This document shows positions 6,077-12,210 of a DNA stretch of 13,772 nt, in pieces. Below the pieces are notes generated by a model that saw only the letters and a list, made by a program, of their open reading frames with translations, did no database searches and was not told the origin of the DNA. Position numbers and translations under genes: made by a program. Source of the DNA: Myroides sp. (lineage in GTDB: Bacteria; Bacteroidota; Bacteroidia; Flavobacteriales; Flavobacteriaceae); assembly GCA_018384465.1 (NCBI GenBank), contig JAHAYQ010000309.1, positions 1 to 13,772 on the forward strand. The letters run 5' to 3'. Positions within the stretch are counted from its first letter, which is position 1. Every line of letters begins with the position of its first letter.

Positions 6077-7108
6077 ATGAAAGGAGTTTTATTAGTAAAT
6101 TTGGGTTCGCCTGATGCACCTACCCCCGAAGCCGTTAAACCATATTTAGATGAGTTTTTAATGGACGAACGGGTAATTGACCTTCCGTATTTATTAAGAG
6201 CTTTTGTTGTTCGTGGCATTATATTACGCAAACGCCCAGCAAACTCAGCAGCTGCTTATAAAAAAATTTGGTGGGAAGAAGGTTCTCCACTCATTGTAAT
6301 CTCAAAACGTACACAAAATAAAATAAAACAACGAGTTGACATTCCTGTTGCGTTGGCTATGCGTTACGGAAACCCATCTATTGAAGCGGGTTTAAAAGAA
6401 TTGGCAGATCAAGGTGTAACTGAAGTATTGCTGTTTTCTCTTTACCCACAATACGCTATGGCAACTACCGAAACTATTGAAGTTTTGGCGGAGAAGTTAG
6501 TAAAACAAAAATTTCCGCAATTAAAAATTACCAAATTTCCGGCTTTTTACAACCGTGCCGATTATATTGAATCATTAGTAAATGTAACCAAACGAGAATT
6601 ACAAGGATTTGACTTTGATCACATTTTGTTTTCATATCACGGAGTTCCTGAACGACACATTAAAAAAACAGATAAAACCGGAAAACACAAACGAATTAAA
6701 ATTAAAGAAGGTGAATATTGTTGCAAACCTGGAACTCCCGAAGCCGAATTTTGTTACAGAACCCATTGTTTTGAAACCACTAGACAAGTTGTAGAGCAGT
6801 TAGGTATTCCAGAAGATAAATACACTTTAACGTTTCAATCGCGTTTGGGAATTGACAAATGGTTACAGCCTTTTACAGCAGATAAAGTTACTGAATTAGC
6901 GAAACAAGGTGTAAAGAAAATGGCCGTTATTACACCTGCATTTGTTGCCGATTGTATTGAAACTTTGGAAGAAATTGAAATGGAAGCTGGTACCGATTTC
7001 AAGCAAAACGGAGGTGAAGAATTTAAGATGATTAGCTGTTTAAACGATGACAACCAGTGGATGGATACCATGGCAAGCTGGATCAACGATTGGGCACATA
7101 AAAAATAA
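6077..7108 (+). CDS. hemH: Ferrochelatase
   Basis: Inserts ferrous iron into protoporphyrin IX, the last step of protoheme synthesis. 343 residues. GVLLVNLGSPDAPTPEAVKPYLDEFL (3-28) is the N-terminal signature. The metal-binding histidine is H188 in FSYHGVPERH (185-194), and the conserved acidic partner is E295 in ADCIETLEEI (291-300). TFQSRLGIDKWLQPFT (252-267) is the usual late motif. A segment after the histidine (about 195-231), rich in lysine and cysteine with C215, C216, C226 and C231, is longer than in enterobacterial enzymes and could bind a metal or [2Fe-2S] cluster; this is only a suggestion. It has its own promoter and lies 5 bp before hemJ, which makes its substrate. Confidence 0.98.
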   Translation: MKGVLLVNLGSPDAPTPEAVKPYLDEFLMDERVIDLPYLLRAFVVRGIILRKRPANSAAAYKKIWWEEGSPLIVISKRTQNKIKQRVDIPVALAMRYGNPSIEAGLKELADQGVTEVLLFSLYPQYAMATTETIEVLAEKLVKQKFPQLKITKFPAFYNRADYIESLVNVTKRELQGFDFDHILFSYHGVPERHIKKTDKTGKHKRIKIKEGEYCCKPGTPEAEFCYRTHCFETTRQVVEQLGIPEDKYTLTFQSRLGIDKWLQPFTADKVTELAKQGVKKMAVITPAFVADCIETLEEIEMEAGTDFKQNGGEEFKMISCLNDDNQWMDTMASWINDWAHKK

Positions 7109-7113
7109 CAAAC

Positions 7114-7653
7114 ATGTATTTATACTTAAAAGCATTACATATCATATTTGTGGTATGCTGGTTTGCCGGACTTTTTTATATTGTTCGGCTTTTTGTGTAT
7201 TATGCCGAAGCACAACTAAAAGAGGCTGTTGAAAAGCAAATTTTATCTAAACAATACCAACTAATGACCCATCGTTTGTGGTTCATTATTACCTATCCGG
7301 CTGCCGTTTTAGCAACCATATTTGGCGTTTGGATGTTAATAGAAAATCCCGCACTGTTACAAATGCCGTGGATGCACGTAAAACTCACTTTTATTGTTTT
7401 ATTGTGGGCATATCATTTTAAATGCCATCAATTTGTTAAGCAGATAAGAACGAATTCTTTGCAAAAAACCGGATCTTTTTTTAGAATATGGAACGAAGGT
7501 GCCACTATTATTTTATTTTCGGTAGTGTTTTTAGTTGTATTAAAAAGTGCCATCAATTGGATTTTTGGTGTAATTGGTATTTTTGTTCTCGCAATCTTAT
7601 TAACTTTAGGCATTAAGTATTACAAAAAAATACGAGAACGCAACAAAGAATAG
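7114..7653 (+). CDS. hemJ: Protoporphyrinogen IX oxidase, HemJ type (CopD-like membrane protein)
   Basis: Oxidises protoporphyrinogen IX to protoporphyrin IX, the substrate of the preceding ferrochelatase. It is an integral membrane protein with hydrophobic segments at about 7-28, 54-75, 90-106, 130-145 and 148-168. Family landmarks are LKALHIIFVVCWFAGLFYIVRLFVYYAEA (from residue 5), with the conserved histidine H9, then WMHVKL (86-91) and FRIWNEGATI (123-132) before the last core helix ending VVLK. At 179 residues it is longer than the roughly 140-150 of typical HemJ because of an extra C-terminal membrane segment and a basic tail. Databases often label such proteins CopD family or UPF0093; the position 5 bp after hemH favours HemJ. 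No HemG or HemY gene is present here. Confidence 0.85.
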   Translation: MYLYLKALHIIFVVCWFAGLFYIVRLFVYYAEAQLKEAVEKQILSKQYQLMTHRLWFIITYPAAVLATIFGVWMLIENPALLQMPWMHVKLTFIVLLWAYHFKCHQFVKQIRTNSLQKTGSFFRIWNEGATIILFSVVFLVVLKSAINWIFGVIGIFVLAILLTLGIKYYKKIRERNKE

Positions 7654-7656
7654 TTT

Positions 7657-9129
7657 ATGGTAAAACCATTCCGCATAAAAACCTCATCACTACAGGTAAG
7701 AATTTTCTTGGCTATGATTTTTCTTACTATAGTTTCATCGGTTTTAATCGGCGTGGTAACGGTTTATCAATTTAAAAAAGAAGCCCGAATTTATCATCAA
7801 GATCGGTTACTACGCAAAGAACACGCAGTGAACGAACATGTGAATTTTGTATTACAAACCACCACCCTTACTCCTACCACCGAAAATCTGCCAATGATTT
7901 TTAAGGATAAGATTTATGAATTATCAACCATTCACAACATCCAAATAAACATTTACGATTTAGAAGGGCAGTTACTCATTACCTCTAAAGGCAACTTTAT
8001 TGTTGATAAGGTAGAAAACGAGGTGATATCTCCTACGATCTTAAAAATTATAGAAACCACGAGCACCAAACGTTTTACTGATTTACGTATTATAGATGGT
8101 GTTACCTATCGTTCGGCATACAATTACATAAAAGACAGTCAATTTAAACCTTTAGGCATTATCAGCATGCCTGTTGCCGAAGAAACATCTTATTACGATG
8201 AGCAAGTAAACAACTTTTTGCTTTTATATGCCCAAATATTTCTTTTCATTATTATTTTAGCAATTGGTTTGGCATATTTTTTATCGAACTACATCACGAA
8301 AACACTGAAGTTAATTGCCGATCGATTACAAAAAACCAACATTTACCAACGAAACGCAAAAATTAAAGTAGAAAATGTTTCTTACGAAATTGCTACTTTG
8401 GTTGATTCTTACAACAATATGGTTGATAAATTAGAAGAATCAGCCGAAAAATTAGCTCAGACACAACGAGAACTTGCATGGCGAGAAATGGCAAAGCAAG
8501 TGGCACACGAAATTAAAAACCCGTTAACGCCTATGAAACTCACTGTACAAAGTTTACAACGAAGATTTGACCCGAACGATCCAAAAATCGATGAAAAAAT
8601 TAAAGATTTTTGCGAAACCATGGTACAACAAATTGATACAATGAGTGCAGTTGCGTCGGCTTTTTCTAACTTTGCATCCATGCCAGCTCAAGAAAAAACC
8701 ACTTTAAATGTGGTTAAAGTAGTGCAATTAGCTTTAGATATTTTTAATGAAGATTTTATACGGTTTGAAGCACCCGAAGAAGAAATCATTGCTACCTTTG
8801 ACCAATCGCAGATTATTAGAATTATTAATAATTTGGTTAAAAACGCCATTCAAGCAATACCAGATTACGAACCGTTTCCTCGGGTTTTAGTCCGCGTAGA
8901 ACGAAATCAAGAAAATGTATTAATTACCATTACTGATAACGGCTCTGGCATACCAGATGCTATAAGAAACAAAATATTTGAACCCAAGTTCACCACCAAA
9001 AGCAGCGGTATGGGACTTGGTTTGGCAATGATAAAAAACATGATAGAAAGTTATGGTGGCACCATTTCTTTTGATTCTGTAACCGATAAGGGAACAACAT
9101 TTTATGTAGAATTACCAATCACTAATTAA
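7657..9129 (+). CDS. Membrane histidine kinase, NtrY-like
   Basis: Sensor kinase of 490 residues. Membrane segments at about 15-37 and 187-209 enclose a periplasmic sensor region of about 150 residues with no family I recognise. A HAMP-like linker and coiled coil follow (210-275). The phospho-accepting histidine is H284 in WREMAKQVAHEIKNPLTPMK (275-294), a form typical of NtrY-like kinases. The ATPase domain has the N box NNLVKNAIQAIP (391-402), G1 DNGSGIP (427-433), F box FEPKFTTK (441-448) and G2 GMGLGLA (451-457), so all catalytic parts are present. It starts 3 bp after hemJ and is 11 bp from the enoyl-CoA hydratase gene. No response regulator is in the window, so the partner and signal are unknown; a cell-envelope or redox signal is conceivable. 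Confidence 0.93.
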   Translation: MVKPFRIKTSSLQVRIFLAMIFLTIVSSVLIGVVTVYQFKKEARIYHQDRLLRKEHAVNEHVNFVLQTTTLTPTTENLPMIFKDKIYELSTIHNIQINIYDLEGQLLITSKGNFIVDKVENEVISPTILKIIETTSTKRFTDLRIIDGVTYRSAYNYIKDSQFKPLGIISMPVAEETSYYDEQVNNFLLLYAQIFLFIIILAIGLAYFLSNYITKTLKLIADRLQKTNIYQRNAKIKVENVSYEIATLVDSYNNMVDKLEESAEKLAQTQRELAWREMAKQVAHEIKNPLTPMKLTVQSLQRRFDPNDPKIDEKIKDFCETMVQQIDTMSAVASAFSNFASMPAQEKTTLNVVKVVQLALDIFNEDFIRFEAPEEEIIATFDQSQIIRIINNLVKNAIQAIPDYEPFPRVLVRVERNQENVLITITDNGSGIPDAIRNKIFEPKFTTKSSGMGLGLAMIKNMIESYGGTISFDSVTDKGTTFYVELPITN

Positions 9130-9140
9130 ATTAAAAAATT

Positions 9141-9923
9141 ATGTCGTTTGAAAACATTTTAGTAGAAAAAAACCAGGCAGTAGCCACAATTACCATCAAC
9201 CGTCCGTCAAAATTAAATGCGCTGAACAAAGCTACGATAGAAGAGCTACACGAGGCATTTAAAAATTGTGAAGCTGACAAAGATACCCGAGCTATCATTA
9301 TTACTGGTTCTGGCGAAAAAGCTTTTGTAGCCGGTGCAGATATTTCTGAATTTGCAAGCTTTAATGTATCAGAAGGATCAGAATTAGCAAGAAAGGGTCA
9401 AGAATTGTTATTTGATTTTGTAGAAAACTTACAAACACCTGTTATAGCTGCCGTAAACGGTTTTGCTTTAGGCGGTGGATTAGAATTAGCCATGGCATCG
9501 CACATTCGCATCGCATCAGACAATGCTAAAATGGGCTTGCCAGAAGTAACTTTGGGTGTAATTCCTGGTTATGGAGGCACGCAACGTTTACCTCAATTAA
9601 TTGGGAAAGGCAGAGCGAACGAACTAATTATGACTGCCCAAATGATAGATGCTGCAACTGCTTTATCTTACGGTTTAGTAAATCATGTAGTGGCTCAAAA
9701 CGAATTATTAGACAAAGCTAACGAATTAGCTACGAAAATAGCTAAAAACTCACCTACCGCCATTGCACAAGCTATTAAAGCTGTTAATGCTAATTTTACT
9801 GATGGAATCAATGGTTACAGTGTAGAAATTGATCGTTTTGGATTTTGTTTTGGCACTGCCGATTTTAAAGAAGGTACTACCGCATTCTTAGAAAAACGCA
9901 AAGCCGATTTTAAAGGAAACTAA
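9141..9923 (+). CDS. Enoyl-CoA hydratase/isomerase (crotonase family)
   Basis: Cytoplasmic crotonase-fold enzyme, 260 residues, the standard length. It has INRPSKLNALN (19-29), AFVAGADISEF (61-71, oxyanion-hole region), and both catalytic glutamates: E115 in GGGLELAM and E135 in LPEVTLGVIPGYGGTQRL, spaced by 20 as in rat crotonase (E144/E164). The pair argues for true hydration of short-chain trans-2-enoyl-CoA (3-hydroxyacyl-CoA forming, as in fatty-acid or butyryl-CoA metabolism) rather than isomerase-only activity. Exact substrate length cannot be read from sequence. It is the last gene of the rightward group and has no obvious functional tie to heme synthesis. Confidence 0.93.
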   Translation: MSFENILVEKNQAVATITINRPSKLNALNKATIEELHEAFKNCEADKDTRAIIITGSGEKAFVAGADISEFASFNVSEGSELARKGQELLFDFVENLQTPVIAAVNGFALGGGLELAMASHIRIASDNAKMGLPEVTLGVIPGYGGTQRLPQLIGKGRANELIMTAQMIDAATALSYGLVNHVVAQNELLDKANELATKIAKNSPTAIAQAIKAVNANFTDGINGYSVEIDRFGFCFGTADFKEGTTAFLEKRKADFKGN

Positions 9924-9964
9924 TCCGTAATACCTTATCCTTTTTGGATGTAATAAACTAAAAA

Positions 9965-10057
9965 AACAGTAATTTTTTACCCCATAGATTCTGTAGTTAC
10001 TGTTGAACGCATTTTAAGTTACATAGTTTAGTTATTGCGACTATGTTTTCTTGCGTT
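9965..10057 (+). other. Non-coding stretch with nested inverted repeats
   Basis: AACAGTAA (9965-9972) pairs with TTACTGTT (9997-10004). AACGCA (10006-10011) pairs with TGCGTT (10052-10057), and inside it ACATAGT (10021-10027) pairs with ACTATGT (10040-10046), giving a two-storey stem. The region lies 40-130 nt behind the enoyl-CoA hydratase gene and has no convincing reading frame. It may be a structured 3' end, a small RNA or a decayed repeat. Confidence 0.35.
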
Positions 10058-10097
10058 TAAAAAACAGATAAACTGTGTATCAGTTGAGATATTATTA

Positions 10098-10131
10098 AAA
10101 AACCGTTTCAATGTTAACTGAAACGGTTTTT
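10098..10131. terminator. Bidirectional rho-independent terminator
   Basis: AAAAACCGTTTCA (10098-10110) and TGAAACGGTTTTT (10119-10131) form a perfect 13-bp stem with an 8-nt loop, with a U-rich tail on either strand. It lies between the convergent enoyl-CoA hydratase and lipoprotein genes and can serve both; the lipoprotein stop codon is only 6 nt away. Confidence 0.85.
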
Positions 10132-10137
10132 GCTTTT

Positions 10138-10599
10138 TTACTTATTTGTTTTCATTTTATCCAACGTGTTGTTGTACCCGTCTTCAATATCTTTTCCAAC
10201 TTCTTTAGCTTTATCTCCAACTTTTTCAGCTGATTCTTCCACTTTAGAAGCTGCATTATTAATTCCGTCTTTTACATCATCAGCAGCTTTGTTAACACCA
10301 GCTTTTAAATTATCCCAAGAGTTTTTAGCTTCATCGCGTACTTTTATAGCCGCTTCTTCTGCCTTTTTATCTCCTTTTCTGATTGCTTCTTGAACATCAG
10401 CTTCTGCTTTTTCGTAATTTGCTTGCGCCTGATCAACTTCAGCTTGAACCGCTGGATCAACCACATATTCTTCTTCTACTACAAACGTTGTAGTATCTAA
10501 ACCATCGGTATCCGTTGTAACGGTAGTTTCTTTCTTACAAGCAACAACGGTGAATAAACCTGCAGCAATAGCTGCTACTAAAACATTCTTTTTCATCAT
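10138..10599 (-). CDS. Small coiled-coil lipoprotein, YtxH/LEA-like
   Basis: 153 residues. MMKKNVLVAAIAAGLFTVVAC is a lipoprotein signal peptide with the lipidated cysteine at C21 (VVAC), followed by KKE, which loosely resembles the surface-export signals of Bacteroidota lipoproteins. After a threonine- and acid-rich linker, residues 50-150 are alanine-, lysine- and glutamate-rich amphipathic helix with loose 11-residue periodicity (for example NKAADDVKDGINNAASKVEESA is the middle of it). This is the composition of YtxH- and LEA-type stress proteins, but no enzymatic motif is visible and I assign no function. Two adjacent ATGs (10597-10599 and 10594-10596) are equally plausible. It follows mtgA by 47 bp and shares an 11-mer upstream motif with it. 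Confidence 0.8.
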   Translation of the reverse strand: MMKKNVLVAAIAAGLFTVVACKKETTVTTDTDGLDTTTFVVEEEYVVDPAVQAEVDQAQANYEKAEADVQEAIRKGDKKAEEAAIKVRDEAKNSWDNLKAGVNKAADDVKDGINNAASKVEESAEKVGDKAKEVGKDIEDGYNNTLDKMKTNK

Positions 10600-10619
10600 T
10601 TTTAATATTAAAATTTAAA

Positions 10620-10630
10620 GTAAATATACT
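10620..10630 (-). promoter_or_regulatory. AGTATATTTAC motif before the lipoprotein gene
   Basis: The minus strand reads AGTATATTTAC, containing TATATTTA, a one-mismatch TAnnTTTG box, 20 nt before the start codon. The same 11-mer occurs before mtgA. No good TTG element is seen upstream, so it is only a candidate -7 box or regulator site. Confidence 0.35.
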
Positions 10631-10646
10631 AAAAAAATTAAAAACA

Positions 10647-11342
10647 CTACTTTTTCTCTTTTTTATATTGTGGATTAGCGTACAAATTCATTTGACGTTG
10701 AATCGCTTTTTTACGTCTTTCAATATAATTAGATCCGTTTTTAGCTTTAAATTTTCTTGGGTTTGGTAAGATAGCTGCAATTGCTGCTGCTTCGGATTTT
10801 GTAAGATTTTTAGCCGATTTATTGAACCAATGTTGTGATGCCGATTCAATACCGTAAACACCATTTCCCATTTCTATGGAATTTAAATACACTTCCATAA
10901 TGCGTTCTTTACCCCAAATAAATTCAATTAACACCGTAAAATAAGCTTCTAAACCTTTGCGTACATAGCTTCGCCCTTGCCACAAAAAAACATTTTTGGC
11001 GGTTTGTTGGCTAATGGTACTTCCGCCTTTAATACGTTTTCCTTTTTTATTGTCTTTATAAGCTTTCTCAATAGCTTTTACATCAAAACCGTTGTGCGCT
11101 GTAAACTTACCGTCTTCGCTAGCGATTACTGCTTTTTGGATATGAATGCTTATTTCATCAATAGAAACCCAGTCGTGTTTCCATGTTACTTTATTATCTG
11201 TACCTATATTTTCAACCGATCTGATAAACATCAACGGAGTAAAAGGAACCGGTATAAACTTAAAAAGAACCACCAAGCCAATACTAATTCCCAAAAAATA
11301 GAGAATCAACTTCTTGATGAATTTAAATATTTTTGAAATCAT
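10647..11342 (-). CDS. mtgA: Monofunctional biosynthetic peptidoglycan transglycosylase
   Basis: Glycosyltransferase of family GT51 that polymerises lipid II into glycan strands at the outer face of the inner membrane, without a transpeptidase domain. 231 residues. One N-terminal membrane anchor (about 10-30) is followed by the catalytic domain with all five GT51 motifs: IASEDGKFTAHNGFD (73-87, catalytic E76), GGSTISQQTAKNVFLW (106-121), RKGLEAYFTVLIE (128-140), KERIMEVYLNSIEMGNGVYG (145-164) and AAAIAAILPNPRKF (185-198). The start ATG (11340-11342) lies 8 nt after a terminator-like hairpin behind dedA, and an AGTATATTTAC motif sits 19 nt upstream. The neighbours (DedA, lipoprotein) fit an envelope-related group. 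Confidence 0.97.
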   Translation of the reverse strand: MISKIFKFIKKLILYFLGISIGLVVLFKFIPVPFTPLMFIRSVENIGTDNKVTWKHDWVSIDEISIHIQKAVIASEDGKFTAHNGFDVKAIEKAYKDNKKGKRIKGGSTISQQTAKNVFLWQGRSYVRKGLEAYFTVLIEFIWGKERIMEVYLNSIEMGNGVYGIESASQHWFNKSAKNLTKSEAAAIAAILPNPRKFKAKNGSNYIERRKKAIQRQMNLYANPQYKKEKK

Positions 11343-11350
11343 AATGCATA

Positions 11351-11381
11351 AAAAAAGGGATGTAAATATACTCCCTTTTTT
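11351..11381 (-). terminator. Terminator-like hairpin between dedA and mtgA
   Basis: On the minus strand AAAAAAGGGA (11381-11372), an 11-nt loop, then TCCCTTTTTT (11360-11351): a 10-bp stem ending in a U tract. Its 5' arm overlaps the dedA stop codon (11380-11382), and its tail ends 8 nt before the mtgA ATG. The AGTATATTTAC motif occupies the loop. Confidence 0.65.
11362..11372 (-). promoter_or_regulatory. AGTATATTTAC motif before mtgA
   Basis: Identical 11-mer to 10620-10630, 19 nt before the mtgA ATG and within the loop of the hairpin behind dedA. It resembles a TAnnTTTG -7 box, with A in place of G. No TTG element is found at the usual distance. Confidence 0.35.
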
Positions 11382-12060
11382 ATTTTTTTGCTCTTTTATT
11401 TTTTATCAGTTTTACCACAAACGGTATCGTTGTAATAATGATGATGATAATGATGATATACTCTATATAATGCGTAAGATCAAAGTTATAACTATCTAAT
11501 AAAAAGGTATATAGATAATGCCCCGCAAAAATAAGCGAAAACGCCCAAGCAATAGAACTGATGATGTTGTAAAACAAGAATTTTTTAAATTCCATATTTG
11601 CTACGCCAGCAATAATAGGTGTAAACGTACGAACAACTGGTAAAAAACGGGCAAAGATAATGGCACGACCACCGTGTTTTTCAAAAAATGCTTTTGATTC
11701 TAAAAGGTATTTTTTCTTAAATAAGAAACCATCTTCTTTTTGGTATAGATAATTACCACTTTTAGCTCCGAACCAATATCCAAATAAATTTCCTACAATA
11801 CCAGCCATAGCCACTAACGAAGCAACTCCCAAAACATTTAAAAAATCGTTTTCAATAACAATTACCTCACTCATTAACGCTTTGCTATAAATACCAGCTA
11901 AGAAAAGTAAACTATCGCCCGGTAAAAAGAAACCTGCTAAAAGTCCTGTTTCAGCAAAGACTATGAATAGCACAACATATAAACCAATTTTATGACCGGC
12001 TATTTCTAAATTAATATAGAATTCTGGGTTAATTAAATCTGCCCAATTAAAATCTTCCAT
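11380..12060 (-). CDS. DedA family membrane protein
   Basis: 226-residue inner-membrane protein of the DedA/VTT (SNARE-associated) superfamily, linked in other bacteria to undecaprenyl-phosphate or phospholipid flipping and to membrane potential. The family signatures are present: E37 and D49 in FAETGLLAGFFLPGDSLLFLAG (35-56), GNLFGYWFGAKSG (90-102), and FFEKHGGRAIIFARFLPVVRTFTPIIAG (from 125) with R138 and R144. The spacing of E37/D49 and R138/R144 equals that of the essential E39/D51 and R130/R136 of E. coli YqjA. The C-terminal membrane segment contains eight isoleucines in a row coded by a trinucleotide tract (11434-11457). It is the first gene of the leftward dedA-mtgA-lipoprotein group. 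The start is the ATG at 12058-12060, with 150 bp separating it from the divergent peptidase gene. Confidence 0.95.
   Translation of the reverse strand: MEDFNWADLINPEFYINLEIAGHKIGLYVVLFIVFAETGLLAGFFLPGDSLLFLAGIYSKALMSEVIVIENDFLNVLGVASLVAMAGIVGNLFGYWFGAKSGNYLYQKEDGFLFKKKYLLESKAFFEKHGGRAIIFARFLPVVRTFTPIIAGVANMEFKKFLFYNIISSIAWAFSLIFAGHYLYTFLLDSYNFDLTHYIEYIIIIIIIITTIPFVVKLIKNKRAKK
11434..11457. repeat. Trinucleotide tract coding for eight isoleucines in DedA
   Basis: Eight consecutive GAT/AAT triplets on the plus strand (ATC/ATT codons on the minus strand), within the last DedA membrane helix. In-frame slippage would change helix length without a frameshift. Confidence 0.6.
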
Positions 12061-12210
12061 CCTAAAATATTTGTAGTATTTTTTCGAGCGTGAAATTACT
12101 CATTATTTTTTAGTTTTTGTGTTGATAAAATCACATAAAACAAAACTTTAAGGAATTTTTATCATTTATAATTTCGTAATTTTAGCCGCAACTAAAAATA
12201 GGTGTATAAA

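Noticed and set aside
9965..10004. Terminator of the enoyl-CoA hydratase gene at the first inverted repeat
   Set aside because: The stem is only 8 bp, AT-rich, with a 24-nt loop and no U tract; the hairpin at 10098-10131 is far better.
10130..10393. Plus-strand frame of serine/alanine-rich hydrophobic residues opposite the lipoprotein gene
   Set aside because: It is the antisense image of an Ala/Lys/Glu-rich coiled coil, and it starts inside the terminator stem.
12100..12210. Clear promoter for the S9 peptidase gene
   Set aside because: TAATTTCG (12169-12176) and TAATTTTA (12177-12184) are each one mismatch from TAnnTTTG, but no TTG lies at the right distance, so I do not call one.
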